Notes under the pieces: model-generated | The model's input: only the letters and a program-made list of their open reading frames with translations | The model's database searches: none | Told to the model about the DNA's origin: nothing | Position numbers and translations under genes: made by a program | In this document: positions 1 to 8,334 of the stretch, piece after piece | Position numbering within the stretch: the stretch's first letter is position 1 | How the letters are laid out: each line of letters begins with the position of its first letter | Source: Gammaproteobacteria bacterium | Lineage (GTDB): Bacteria > Pseudomonadota > Gammaproteobacteria > JAABTG01 | Length of the DNA: 64,000 nt | Direction: 5' to 3' | Assembly (NCBI GenBank): GCA_017999615.1 | Contig: JAGNLM010000001.1 | Span: forward strand, 678,739 to 742,738

Positions 1-291
1 ATCCTGCTGCTGCTCGCCTGCGTGCTGACCGCGGCGGGGGTCTGGATCGAAAAGGGGATGGGCCTCGTCATCCCCGGCTTCGTGCCCACCACCATGGGGG
101 AGGTCTACGAGTACCTGCCGAACTTCCTCGAGGTAAGCGTGGCGCTCATGGTCTGGGCCGTGGGGCTGCTGCTCGTGACGGTGATGATGAAGATCGCCGT
201 CGCGGTGGAGTGCGGCGACATGCGCGACCGCAAGGCGGCGGACAGGACCGTCGACGTCCCGCCGGCTTGCGCTGAGCCCGCGGCGTCATAG
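1..291 (+). CDS. NrfD/DsrP-like membrane subunit, C-terminal part
   Basis: The frame is open from base 1, so this is the 3' end of a gene that starts outside the window. About 96 residues remain. They contain two hydrophobic stretches and the segment GVWIEKGMGLVIPGF followed by PTTMGEVYEYLPNFLEV, which is typical of the last helices of NrfD/PsrC/HybB-type quinone-interacting subunits; DsrP of sulfur-oxidising or sulfate-reducing complexes ends in a very similar way. Such proteins anchor periplasmic or cytoplasmic iron-sulfur subunits to the membrane and exchange electrons with the quinone pool. The hydrophilic tail after the last helix (residues 70-96 of the fragment) is not diagnostic. Family assignment is fairly safe; the choice of DsrP over other NrfD proteins is an inference that needs the upstream genes. 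Confidence 0.65.
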   Translation: MLLLLACVLTAAGVWIEKGMGLVIPGFVPTTMGEVYEYLPNFLEVSVALMVWAVGLLLVTVMMKIAVAVECGDMRDRKAADRTVDVPPACAEPAAS

Positions 292-309
292 AGGACGAGA
301 CGGAGGGTT

Positions 310-335
310 GTCGGCGGGCTTTACAGCCTGCCGAC
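310..335 (+). terminator. Hairpin downstream of the NrfD-like gene
   Basis: GTCGGCGGGC pairs with GCCTGCCGAC across a six-base loop (10 bp stem with one G-T pair), 19 bases after the stop codon. The bases that follow (GACCCCTTCTTTC) are pyrimidine-rich but lack a clean T run. It probably ends the upstream transcript. The interval 292-633 otherwise holds only the promoter at 484. Confidence 0.55.
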
Positions 336-483
336 GACCCCTTCTTTCGTGACGTTTCTCATGCCTTCCAATGGGTTGCAGGCCTGTTCGGAACCTTCTT
401 CCGAGCTTTGGGCCCTGAACCTCCGTCGGCAGTCTTGACGGGGGCTGCCCGATATCTCCTGTAACCCCAGGAAATCTCTCGCC

Positions 484-499
484 TGGTGCAGAATTTGCA
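484..499 (+). promoter_or_regulatory. Sigma-54 (-24/-12) promoter of the exosortase substrate gene
   Basis: TGGTGCAGAATTTGCA matches the sigma-54 consensus TGGCAC-N5-TTGCA in all key positions: GG and GC are separated by exactly ten bases and the -12 TTGCA is perfect. Transcription would start near 510, leaving a leader of about 120 nt before the ATG at 634. Many PEP-CTERM genes are known to be controlled by RpoN with the PrsK/PrsR two-component system; no prsK or prsR lies in this window. Confidence 0.75.
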
Positions 500-633
500 G
501 CTTCTTTCCGCAAGCAGGTGTGACGGGTTTCACAGAAGATTTGATCCTCCGGTCACGAGACCAGAGAATGGCCCCGCTCCTGCGGTTGAAGTGGCGGTGG
601 CAGGGAAGCATAGGCTCGATGGGAGTGAGTGGC

Positions 634-1311
634 ATGAAAAAGGCGGGTGTTCTCACAGGTTTGCTGGCTGGTCTGCTGGTGGCGTTCGGCCCGGCCCGCG
701 CGGATTTCGTGAAGTACGTGGAGTACTCGGGTTACAGTTCCTCGACCGACGGGTTTTTCGAGCCGGGCGGCACCTACGCCGACGGCAACAAGCTGGTCAT
801 CGGGCTGAGCAACTTCACGGCCGACGGCGCTGCCGTGATCAATGCCTTCGACACGTTCTCCTTCTACGCGAAGGCGCCGGCCGGTTTCTACATCACGCAC
901 GTCGAGTACAGCGAGTCTGGCCTTGGCAGCAACACCGGCGGCGCTGTGGCGCTTGCGACCGGCTCCATTGTCGTGGATGGAGTGTCCTACAGTCTCGCGT
1001 CGACGATCCTGCCCTCGTCCCCCCTGCCGAGCACCCAGACCTGGAGCCTCGGCGGCTTTGCCATTCCTGTCTACGCCCCGGTGACGGAGGGTGAGCAGGG
1101 ACCCGTATCCATCCAGGTCACGAACAGCCTCGTGGCGGTGGACGTGCCGGGTGGAAATGCCAGCATCACCAAGGATTCGGCGTTCATCATCGCCCAGCTT
1201 GCCGAGATTGCAGCGGTCCCGCTCCCGCCGTCGCTGTGGCTGCTGGGCTCGGCCCTGTTCGGCGTCGGGCTCCTGAGTCGGCGTCGGAACCGCGTCGGGA
1301 GTGAAGGCTGA
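634..1311 (+). CDS. VPLPA/PEP-CTERM sorted surface protein
   Basis: A 225-residue secreted protein. It has an N-terminal signal peptide (MKK, hydrophobic core, cleavage near ARA-DF) and a C-terminal sorting signal: VPLPPSLWLLGSALFGVG, a hydrophobic helix, then the basic cluster LSRRRNR. This three-part tail is recognised by exosortases, which are thought to cleave near the proline motif and attach or release the protein at the cell surface. The VPLPP form points to the VPLPA class rather than the canonical VPEP class. The middle region (residues 25-195) is rich in Gly, Ser and Thr and shows no domain I recognise. The ATG at 634 was chosen over in-frame starts at 520 and 619 because GGAG at 622-625 is correctly spaced and the signal peptide then begins at once. 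A sigma-54 promoter lies upstream and the rest of the exosortase locus follows. Confidence 0.85.
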   Translation: MKKAGVLTGLLAGLLVAFGPARADFVKYVEYSGYSSSTDGFFEPGGTYADGNKLVIGLSNFTADGAAVINAFDTFSFYAKAPAGFYITHVEYSESGLGSNTGGAVALATGSIVVDGVSYSLASTILPSSPLPSTQTWSLGGFAIPVYAPVTEGEQGPVSIQVTNSLVAVDVPGGNASITKDSAFIIAQLAEIAAVPLPPSLWLLGSALFGVGLLSRRRNRVGSEG

Positions 1312-1486
1312 CGATCATCACCCTCTCATGGGGTATGCCCCTTTAGGGGGGCTTGGCCGCACCGACCGGAGGGCAGGTCGGCCGGCGCATCGGATGAGGA
1401 GCCAGATACCAACCGGTCCCCGGGAAGGGGCCCGGGACGGGAGGGGAGGCGCCAGGACCCCGACCGGCCTGTGAGGAGCCCTTGAG

Positions 1487-1513
1487 ACCCCGCTTCGGCG
1501 GGGTTTTGTTTTT
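1487..1513 (+). terminator. Rho-independent terminator after the sorted protein gene
   Basis: ACCCCGC-TTCG-GCGGGGT is a perfect seven-base-pair stem with a stable TTCG tetraloop, followed by TTTGTTTTT. It separates the substrate gene from the export operon. The interval 1312-1486 contains other GC-rich dyads (for example CCGACC/GGTCGG near 1361-1381) but no gene. Confidence 0.85.
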
Positions 1514-1638
1514 GTGGCAGGCATCGCTCCCGGCCGCAGAATGGATGCCTGGCCTCAAGAACCGGAGCCGACGCACGCAATTAGACGCATCTGTTGCTAA
1601 ACTGTGGCAAGTCAGGCGGTGGGGCAAGCGAGGCAGCG

Positions 1639-2304
1639 ATGGACGCGACGGCGATGCGAGCGGTGACCTGGCAGCGGACCGGTGAGGCGGTTGCCGGCGT
1701 TCTGGTGCGGGTGATGGCGTGGGGGCGGTACCTGGTCGGCGCACCCGTGGTGCTCGCCGGGCTGACGGTGGCCCTGCTCGGGACCCCCGCGGCGCAGGCC
1801 CAGGAGACGGCGGTCGCCAGCGAGTACCTGGTGCGCCCCGGTGACATCCTCCAGGTCTCGGTCTGGAAGGAGCCCGAGCTGACCCGGGAGCTCCTCGTGC
1901 GGCCCGACGGCGGCTTCTCGTTCCCACTGGCCGGCCAGGTCCACGCCCAGGGGCGGCCGGTCGCGGACATCGAGCAGGAGATCAAGTCCCGAATCGAGCG
2001 CTACATCCCCGAGCCGGTGGTGACCGTCTCGGTGATGAAGGTGCTCGGCAACAACGTCAACGTCGTCGGCAAGGTCAACCGGCCTGGCGAGTACATCATG
2101 AACGGTCCGGTGGACGTCATGAAGGCCATCAGCATGGCGGGGGGGACGACGGTCTTCGCCGACCTCGACGACATCGTGGTCCTGCGCCGCGAGGTCGACG
2201 GTTCCCAGAGCGCCATCCCCTTCGATTACACGGAGGTGGAGGCGGGCCGGCGACTGGAGCAGAACATCCAGCTGCAGGCCGGCGATGTCGTGGTGGTGCC
2301 CTAG
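1639..2304 (+). CDS. Polysaccharide export outer-membrane protein (Wza/EpsE-like)
   Basis: About 221 residues. After a signal peptide (hydrophobic core VVLAGLTVALLGTPAAQA) comes a polysaccharide-export (Poly_export) domain that begins SEYLVRPGDILQVSVWKE and then a SLBB domain with GKVNRPGEYIMNGPVDVMKA. Members form the outer-membrane channel through which capsule or exopolysaccharide leaves the cell. There is no lipobox cysteine, unlike classical Wza; this is common in short exosortase-associated versions. ATG 1639 has GCGAGG upstream; GTG/ATG at 1711/1714 would give a more compact signal peptide, and a TTG at 1594 is also in frame, so the start is uncertain. It is the first gene of an export operon whose next genes follow in the same direction. 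Confidence 0.85.
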   Translation: MDATAMRAVTWQRTGEAVAGVLVRVMAWGRYLVGAPVVLAGLTVALLGTPAAQAQETAVASEYLVRPGDILQVSVWKEPELTRELLVRPDGGFSFPLAGQVHAQGRPVADIEQEIKSRIERYIPEPVVTVSVMKVLGNNVNVVGKVNRPGEYIMNGPVDVMKAISMAGGTTVFADLDDIVVLRREVDGSQSAIPFDYTEVEAGRRLEQNIQLQAGDVVVVP

Positions 2305-2343
2305 CCGGACGGGTCCGGCGCACCTCACCTTCGAGCGGACGGC

Positions 2344-3651
2344 GTGACACTGCCCCGACCGCAGGGTGCCCCCCCGGCAGCGAGAGCGACCCGGGCGTTG
2401 GCGGCTGCCGTCATCCTTCTCCTGCCTCTGGCTGCGCTCGCCGACGAGTGGTCGGCGCGGCCCCGGATCAGCTCGCGGCTGGTCTACGACGACAACCCGC
2501 GGTTGTGGCGCGACCACACCAACGACGCACTGGGGGTCGTCACCGAGGCCGCCGTCGACCTGGGCTGGTCGGACGGGGCGAGCCAGCTCACCTTCACCCC
2601 GCGGCTGCGTCACAACGAATACGGATCCGACCACCCGGAGCTCGACAGTCTCGACCAGTACTACACCCTGAGCGGCACGACGAGCACCGATCGCGCGAAG
2701 TTCGGCCTGAGCGCGAGCGCCAGCTTCGCCACGGTCCTCTCCACCGAGGACGTGGTGGAGGAGACGGGTGGCCGCGAGCGGCGCGACCGCAAGGTCGACC
2801 GCGACAGCCTCAGCATCACACCGTCCTTCTCCTACGTCCTGAGCGAGCGCAACACGCTCGGCATCGACTTCACCGCCTCCGATGTCGACTACCAGGGGCC
2901 GGGCTACCACGACTACCAGTTCTACACCGCCAACCTCTCCCTCGGCCACGCGCTCAGCGAGCGGGATACGGTGAGCGCCATCGTCTACCTGTCCCGGTAC
3001 GACCGCACGATGCTCGAATCGGGGACCACCCTGCGGGTCCCCTTCGGTGGCGGCTCGCTGCTGGTCCCGGTGCGGGGCGACGTGGACGCCACGACCGACA
3101 GCATCGGCGCCCAGGCGGGCTACGAGCGTGCGCTCACCGAGACCCTGAAGGGCCGGGTCGCCGCGGGTGTGGTGCGCTCCGAGCTGAGCGCCGAGAAGGC
3201 CCGGTTGCCATGGGGTCTCGGCAGCGTGGAGCTCGTCGAGGACAGCACGGACTGGGGCCAGCTCCTCAACTTGAGCCTGAGCGAGAAGCTCGAGCGGATG
3301 ACGTGGGACCTCGCCGCCTCGCGGACCCTCAGCCCGACGGGCGACGGCGTGCTGGTACGCAGGGACGAGGTGAGCGGTGGCCTCACCCGGGAGCTTGCCC
3401 CCCGCACCTCGGGCCGGCTGCGGCTCGTCGGGTTCCGGGAGGACGGTCTCAAGAGCAGCGTGGACTACTCGGACCGCAAGTACGCTCGCCTCGAAGCCGG
3501 CGTCAGCTACCGCCTGACGCCGTTCTGGACGCTGTCCGGGCAGTACCAGTTCCGTTACGAAAAATACGAGTACGCGGACGACGGCGCCAACTCCAACGCC
3601 TTCTGGCTCAGCATCGGCTACCAGGGCGACAAGTGGGCGGTGTCCCGGTAG
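2344..3651 (+). CDS. Exosortase-system outer-membrane beta-barrel protein
   Basis: A 435-residue protein with a GTG start and a signal peptide ending near LAALA-DEW. The rest consists of alternating amphipathic strands, with many Tyr/Trp/Ser and acidic residues (for example SSRLVYDDNPRLWRD and YQFRYEKYEYADDG), and ends in a barrel-like strand close to the C-terminus. The pattern fits the family annotated as PEP-CTERM system-associated outer-membrane protein, which sits beside the export and chain-length genes in many exosortase loci. It is probably a porin-like or secretin-independent conduit or scaffold for the polysaccharide; its exact role is unknown. It lies 39 bases downstream of the export gene and 85 bases before the chain-length gene. 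Confidence 0.75.
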   Translation: MTLPRPQGAPPAARATRALAAAVILLLPLAALADEWSARPRISSRLVYDDNPRLWRDHTNDALGVVTEAAVDLGWSDGASQLTFTPRLRHNEYGSDHPELDSLDQYYTLSGTTSTDRAKFGLSASASFATVLSTEDVVEETGGRERRDRKVDRDSLSITPSFSYVLSERNTLGIDFTASDVDYQGPGYHDYQFYTANLSLGHALSERDTVSAIVYLSRYDRTMLESGTTLRVPFGGGSLLVPVRGDVDATTDSIGAQAGYERALTETLKGRVAAGVVRSELSAEKARLPWGLGSVELVEDSTDWGQLLNLSLSEKLERMTWDLAASRTLSPTGDGVLVRRDEVSGGLTRELAPRTSGRLRLVGFREDGLKSSVDYSDRKYARLEAGVSYRLTPFWTLSGQYQFRYEKYEYADDGANSNAFWLSIGYQGDKWAVSR

Positions 3652-3736
3652 AGTCTTCCCTCAAGCTCCCGGCCCCTCCGGCCGAGAACCCAGCGTACGG
3701 CACCGGCCGTGCCCGCATCGCCGCACCGACAGAACC

Positions 3737-5482
3737 ATGGACCAAGACGTCAAGACCCTGCACGACTATCTGAGCGTCGTAGGCCGCCGCAAGTCGCAGA
3801 TGCTGTGGGCGGGGCTCCTCATCCTGGCGGCGAGCCTTGCCGTCGCGTTCGGGCTGCCGCCGGTGTACCGGTCGACCGGCACCATCCTGATCGAGCAGCA
3901 GGAGATCCCGGTGGAACTGGTGCGGTCCACCGTCACCAGCTACGCGGACGAGCGCATCCAGGTCATCGGCCAGCGGGTGATGACCAGCGCCAACCTGCTC
4001 GGCATCATCGACAAGTACGGCCTGTACCCCGACGAGCGCAAGCGCGAGCCCGCGGAGGTCGTGGTCGAGGACATGCGCGGGGACATCAAGGTCGATATGG
4101 TGAGCGCGGAGGTCGTCGACCCGCGCACGGGGCGCCCCACCCAGGCCTCGATCGCGTTCACGGTCTCCTACGAGAGCCGGTCTCCCCAGCTGGCCCAGCG
4201 GGTCTCGAACGAGCTGGTGTCGCTGTACCTGAACGAGAACCTGAAGACCCGCGCCCAGCTCGCCTCGGACGCCGCGAAGTTCCTCGCCGAGGAGGGCAAG
4301 CGCCTGTCGGAGCAGATCGCGGAGCTCGAGAAGAAGCTCGCGGAGTTCAAGGAGAAGAACGCGGGTCTCCTGCCCGAGCTCGCCCAGCTCAACCTGCAGA
4401 TGATGGACCGCACCGACCGCGAGATCCTCGAGGTGGAGCGCCAGATCAGCTCCCTCGAGGAGCGCAAGATCCTGCTCCAGGCCCAGCTCGCCCAGGTCAA
4501 CCCCATGGAGAAGCTGGTCGCGGAGACCGGCGAGCGGATCCTGGGGCCCGCGGACCGCCTGAAGGTCCTGCAGAGCCAGTACGCGAGCCTCAGCGCGCTC
4601 TACGGCCCCGATCATCCCGACGTGGTCAAGACCCGCAAGGAGATGCGTGCCCTCCAGGCCCAGGTCGGCGGCGCGGACGCCTCCTCGGACCTGCAGCGCC
4701 GGCTCGACGGGGCCCGGGCAGAGCTGGCCGCGGCGGGGCAGAAGTACGGCCCGGAGCACCCCGACGTGCGGCGCGCCCAGCGCAGTGTCGCGAGCCTGGA
4801 AAGAGAGCTGGCCCAGGCGGGTGTCCGGCGTGGCAGCGTGCGCTCGAGCGCGCCGCCCGACAACCCGGCCTACGTGCAGTTGCAGGCCCAGGTCAACGCC
4901 GCGGACACCGAGCTGAAGACCCAGCGCAGCAAGCGCGAGGAGCTGAAGCAGAAGCTCGCCGAGTACGAGAATCGCCTCACGCAGGGCCCCCAGGTCGAGC
5001 GTGAGTACCGGGCGCTCACCCGGGACTACGAGAACGCGGTGGCGAAGTACCAGGAGATCAAGGCGAAGGAGATGCAGGCCCAACTCGCGGAGTCGCTCGA
5101 GACCGAGCGCAAGGGCGAGCGCTTCACGCTCATCGAGCCGCCCCTGCTGCCCGAGGAGCCGGTGAAGCCGAACCGGCTGGCCATCGCCTTCCTCGGCCTG
5201 GTGTTCTCTTTTGCGGGCGGCATCGGCAGCGCGGCGGTCTCGGAGAGCCTCGACACCACCGTGAGGGGCCGAGCCGCGGTGGCGGAGTTGCTGGGCGCAC
5301 CGCCGCTCGCGAGCATCCCGCGCATCGAGACCGACCGGGAGCGCCGGCGCAGGAATCGCCGCCCGGTGTGGTGGGTTCTGGGTCTGCTCGTGCTCCTCGC
5401 CGCGGCGGCGTTGTTCGTGCACCTGTACGTGATGCCGCTCGACGTGGCGTGGTACGTGGCCATGCGGCGGATGGGGTTGTAG
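3737..5482 (+). CDS. Polysaccharide chain-length determinant (Wzz-like, exosortase type)
   Basis: A 581-residue inner-membrane protein. A transmembrane helix lies at about residues 22-40, followed by the Wzz domain (VYRSTGTILIEQQEIP). A very long coiled coil (about 175-460, rich in E/K/L/Q) contains a GNVR-type region and two SALYGPDHPDV/KYGPEHPDV motifs. A second transmembrane helix lies near residues 475-500 and a third near 540-565. Such proteins set chain length and pair with the tyrosine kinase encoded next. It corresponds to the PEP-CTERM-associated chain-length family, which is longer than enterobacterial Wzz. The duplicated GPEHPDV motif within the coil is worth noting. ATG 3737 fits the family N-terminus. 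Confidence 0.9.
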   Translation: MDQDVKTLHDYLSVVGRRKSQMLWAGLLILAASLAVAFGLPPVYRSTGTILIEQQEIPVELVRSTVTSYADERIQVIGQRVMTSANLLGIIDKYGLYPDERKREPAEVVVEDMRGDIKVDMVSAEVVDPRTGRPTQASIAFTVSYESRSPQLAQRVSNELVSLYLNENLKTRAQLASDAAKFLAEEGKRLSEQIAELEKKLAEFKEKNAGLLPELAQLNLQMMDRTDREILEVERQISSLEERKILLQAQLAQVNPMEKLVAETGERILGPADRLKVLQSQYASLSALYGPDHPDVVKTRKEMRALQAQVGGADASSDLQRRLDGARAELAAAGQKYGPEHPDVRRAQRSVASLERELAQAGVRRGSVRSSAPPDNPAYVQLQAQVNAADTELKTQRSKREELKQKLAEYENRLTQGPQVEREYRALTRDYENAVAKYQEIKAKEMQAQLAESLETERKGERFTLIEPPLLPEEPVKPNRLAIAFLGLVFSFAGGIGSAAVSESLDTTVRGRAAVAELLGAPPLASIPRIETDRERRRRNRRPVWWVLGLLVLLAAAALFVHLYVMPLDVAWYVAMRRMGL

Positions 5483-5603
5483 GGGGCCACGGCGGCGGGT
5501 GGGGGAGCTCGGACCCACCCCATGCGGGCGGTTGACGGTTCGCCGGCATCCCGCCGCGCGGTCCTGGCGGTAGCGTGCCTGAATCGAGCGAGTCCGAGAG
5601 ACC

Positions 5604-6443
5604 ATGGAACGAATCAAGCAAGCCCTCGAGAGAGCCCGCCTGGAGCGCGGCGAGGCACCGTCGCCGGGGATGCCCCCTGCGGGAATGCCGCTGTCCGGTG
5701 CGGGGACCGCGCGGCGCGCCCCAGCAGGCGCCGAGCCCGTCAAGGTCACCTACACCGAGACCCGCACCTTCCAGCCGCCCCTCGCCATCCTGAGGGCCAA
5801 CCGGATCCTCGGCGGCATCGAGGAGCCCTCCGTGCTCGCGGCGTACAAGATGCTGCGCACGCAGGTCCTGCAGCGCATGAAGGAGAAGGGCTGGCGGGCG
5901 CTCGCCGTCACCAGCGCGGGGCCGGGGGAGGGCAAGACGCTCACCGCGGTCAACCTCGCGATCAGCCTTGCCCGCGAGGTCAACCACACCGTGCTGCTGG
6001 TGGACCTCGATCTGCGCAACCCCTCGGTGCACGAGTGTTTCGGCTTCCAGCCGGAGAGGGGGGTGGCGGACATCGTCCTGCAAGGAGTCCCGGTCTCGGA
6101 GGTGCTCATCCACCCCGGGATCGATCGCCTGGTCGTGCTGCCGGGGCGTGAGCCCCTGGCCCATTCCTCCGAAGTGCTGTCCTCGCCCGCGATGCTCGCC
6201 CTGGTGCAGGACCTCAAGCACCGCTACGCGAACCGGATCGTGCTGTTCGACCTGCCGCCGCTGCTCTCGGCCGACGACGCGGTCGCCTTCGCCCCGCACG
6301 TGGACGCCGCGCTGCTGGTGGTGGAGGAGGGCAAGACCACTCGTGACGAACTCACTCGCGCGGTTGGTTACCTGCGCAACACCGAGCTGCTCGGCACCGT
6401 CCTGAACAAGTCCGAGGAGTCCGTCGCCGGGTACTATTACTGA
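5604..6443 (+). CDS. Exosortase-locus tyrosine autokinase (BY-kinase)
   Basis: A 279-residue cytoplasmic P-loop kinase. Residues 1-45 are a basic, Pro/Gly-rich leader. The BY-kinase signatures follow: Walker A SAGPGEGKT (104-112), Walker A' LLVDLDLRNP (131-140) and Walker B VLFDLPP. The protein ends in GYYY, a short tyrosine cluster that is the likely autophosphorylation site. It would phosphorylate itself and cycle with the chain-length protein encoded just upstream to regulate polymer export. The closest known group is the PEP-CTERM-associated tyrosine kinase. The next gene starts 8 bases after the stop, so the two are co-transcribed. Confidence 0.9.
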   Translation: MERIKQALERARLERGEAPSPGMPPAGMPLSGAGTARRAPAGAEPVKVTYTETRTFQPPLAILRANRILGGIEEPSVLAAYKMLRTQVLQRMKEKGWRALAVTSAGPGEGKTLTAVNLAISLAREVNHTVLLVDLDLRNPSVHECFGFQPERGVADIVLQGVPVSEVLIHPGIDRLVVLPGREPLAHSSEVLSSPAMLALVQDLKHRYANRIVLFDLPPLLSADDAVAFAPHVDAALLVVEEGKTTRDELTRAVGYLRNTELLGTVLNKSEESVAGYYY

Positions 6444-6451
6444 CGAACGCG

Positions 6452-7333
6452 ATGTACGAGACGCACTTCGGCTTTCGCGAGAAACCCTTCTCGCTGCTCC
6501 CCGACCCGGGCTTCCTCTACCTCGGGCGCCGGCACAGCATGGCCCTCGCCATGCTCCAGTACGGCGTGCGCAGCCAGGCGGGCTTCACGGTCATCGCGGG
6601 CGAGATCGGCTCCGGGAAGACCACCCTCATCCGCCACCTGCTCGACCAACTCGAGTCGGACGTCACCGTCGGCCTCATCTCCAACACGCACAGCTCCTTC
6701 GGGGAGCTCCTCGAGTGGGTCCTGCTCGCCTTCGGCATCCCGCACCAGGGGCTCGACAAGGTCGCGCGTCACCACCGCTTCACGGAATTCCTGATCAGCG
6801 AGTATTCGAAGCGCCGGCGCACCGTGCTCATCATCGACGAGGCGCAGAACCTGGCGCCCGAGACGTTGGAGGAGCTGCGCATGCTCTCTAACATCAACGC
6901 CGACAAGAGCCTGGTGCTCCAACTCGTCCTGGTGGGTCAGCCGGAGCTGCGCATGTTGCTCCGCCGACCCGGTCTCGAGCAGTTCGCGCAGCGGGTCTCG
7001 GTGGCCTATTATCTCGAGGCGCTCTCTCTCGAGGAGACCGTGGCCTACGTGCGCCACCGGCTGAAGGTCGCTGGCGGCAATCCGCGGCTCTTCGACAGCG
7101 ACGCGCTGGAGTGGGTCCACCGGGCCAGCCGGGGTGTGCCGCGGGTCGTCAACACCATCTGCGACATGGCATTGGTGTACGCGTACGCCAGCGGTCAGAC
7201 CCAGGTCGACCGTGCCACTGTCGAAGAGGTGGTTCGCGACCGCGTGGCGACGGGTCTGTTCACTGCCCCGCAGGACGAAGAGCGCGAGCCTGCGCGCCTC
7301 GGCGACACCCAGAAGCTTCGCCCGGTGGGGTGA
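6452..7333 (+). CDS. Exosortase-system ExeA-like AAA ATPase
   Basis: A 293-residue AAA+ ATPase of the ExeA/GspA type. Walker A is GEIGSGKTT (50-58) and Walker B is VLIIDE (125-130). The N-terminus YETHFGFREKPFSLLPDPGFLYL is the family hallmark and the C-terminal half carries the lid region with GVPRVVNTICD. Homologues in exosortase loci are annotated as PEP-CTERM-associated ATPase; ExeA in type II secretion helps insert the secretin through peptidoglycan. This copy lacks the peptidoglycan-binding domain of ExeA. It likely powers assembly of the export machinery. It forms an operon with the kinase gene. Confidence 0.9.
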   Translation: MYETHFGFREKPFSLLPDPGFLYLGRRHSMALAMLQYGVRSQAGFTVIAGEIGSGKTTLIRHLLDQLESDVTVGLISNTHSSFGELLEWVLLAFGIPHQGLDKVARHHRFTEFLISEYSKRRRTVLIIDEAQNLAPETLEELRMLSNINADKSLVLQLVLVGQPELRMLLRRPGLEQFAQRVSVAYYLEALSLEETVAYVRHRLKVAGGNPRLFDSDALEWVHRASRGVPRVVNTICDMALVYAYASGQTQVDRATVEEVVRDRVATGLFTAPQDEEREPARLGDTQKLRPVG

Positions 7334-7362
7334 AAAGCGCTCGATCCGCTCCCGGGTGAGTC

Positions 7363-8334
7363 ATGGGGACGCGCCGGTACATCCTGGGCTGGACGGAGGA
7401 GGGACGCATCGCGCCCCAGGACGCCCGGCGCGCGCTGCGCACGGCCGGGGCGCTGCCGACCGGCCCCCAGTGGCGGCAGTTCGTCGCCCGCTTCCTCATC
7501 TGGCTCGGCACCGCCCTGGTCGCGGCCGGGGTGGTCCTGCTCCTCGTGTACAACTGGCAGATCCTGGGGCGCTTCGCGCGCCTCGCGGTGGTCGAGGGAC
7601 TGTTCGCCGCGGTGCTGGGGGTGATCGGTTGGTTCGGGCTCGCGCGGATCGAGGGTAAGCTCGCGCTCCTCGGGGCGGCGGTGCTGGTGGGGGCGCTGCT
7701 CGCACTCGTCGGTCAAACCTACCCGACCGGCGCCGACAGCCACGGACTGTTCGTCGCCTGGGGCCTCGCGCTCGTGCCGCTCGCCGCCGTCGGCGGGATG
7801 CCGACCCTGTGGCTGCTCCTGCTGGCCGTCGCGAACGGGGCCTTCCTCGCCTACTTCAGGGCCTTCGGCGGGCTCTTCGGCGTCCCCCTGGGCGTGGAGG
7901 GGCTGCTCTGGGCGCTCGTCGCCCTGAACACCGCCGTCCTGGTGCTCTGGGAGGTGCTGGCCTGGGTCGGGGCCGCCGGGCGCTGGGGCCCGCGCCTCGT
8001 GGGAGTCGTGTCGGGGGGGCTGGTCACGGGGCTCGCGCTCTGGAGCATCGTCGACCCCGCGGGGGGATCGGGCTGGGGGGTGCCGGCCTGGATCCTGTGG
8101 CTCGGGGCCGTCTACGCCGTGTACCGGCGCGTCATCCATGACGTGTTCCTGCTGGCGACGGCGGTGTCCTCGATTGTCCTGGTCGCCGCAACCTTCCTCA
8201 TCTGGCGCGCCGACATCCCCGAGTCGAACGCCCTTCTGATCGTCAGCCTGGTGGTGATTGGCGTCTCGGCGGCAGGCGCGCGCTGGCTGCGCGCGGTCTC
8301 GGCAGAGGAGCCCTCGGAGGAGGAGCCCCGGTGA
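7363..8334 (+). CDS. DUF2157 polytopic membrane protein
   Basis: A 323-residue protein. It has a soluble N-terminus (about 45 residues, rich in Arg, with WTEEGRIAPQDARRAL) followed by about eight to ten hydrophobic helices, beginning FLIWLGTALVAAGVVLLLVYNW. This is the DUF2157 pattern. DUF2157, DUF4401 and GDYXXLXY proteins are commonly encoded side by side, as here, and no function is established; a role in envelope homeostasis is a guess. The stop overlaps the next start by four bases (GTGA), which indicates translational coupling. The trio interrupts the exosortase locus without an obvious link to it. Confidence 0.8.
   Translation: MGTRRYILGWTEEGRIAPQDARRALRTAGALPTGPQWRQFVARFLIWLGTALVAAGVVLLLVYNWQILGRFARLAVVEGLFAAVLGVIGWFGLARIEGKLALLGAAVLVGALLALVGQTYPTGADSHGLFVAWGLALVPLAAVGGMPTLWLLLLAVANGAFLAYFRAFGGLFGVPLGVEGLLWALVALNTAVLVLWEVLAWVGAAGRWGPRLVGVVSGGLVTGLALWSIVDPAGGSGWGVPAWILWLGAVYAVYRRVIHDVFLLATAVSSIVLVAATFLIWRADIPESNALLIVSLVVIGVSAAGARWLRAVSAEEPSEEEPR

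Noticed and set aside
1312-1486. Structured RNA such as a cyclic-di-GMP riboswitch between the substrate gene and the export operon
   Set aside because: Only simple GC-rich dyads are seen; no conserved aptamer core could be matched, and a terminator follows before the next gene.
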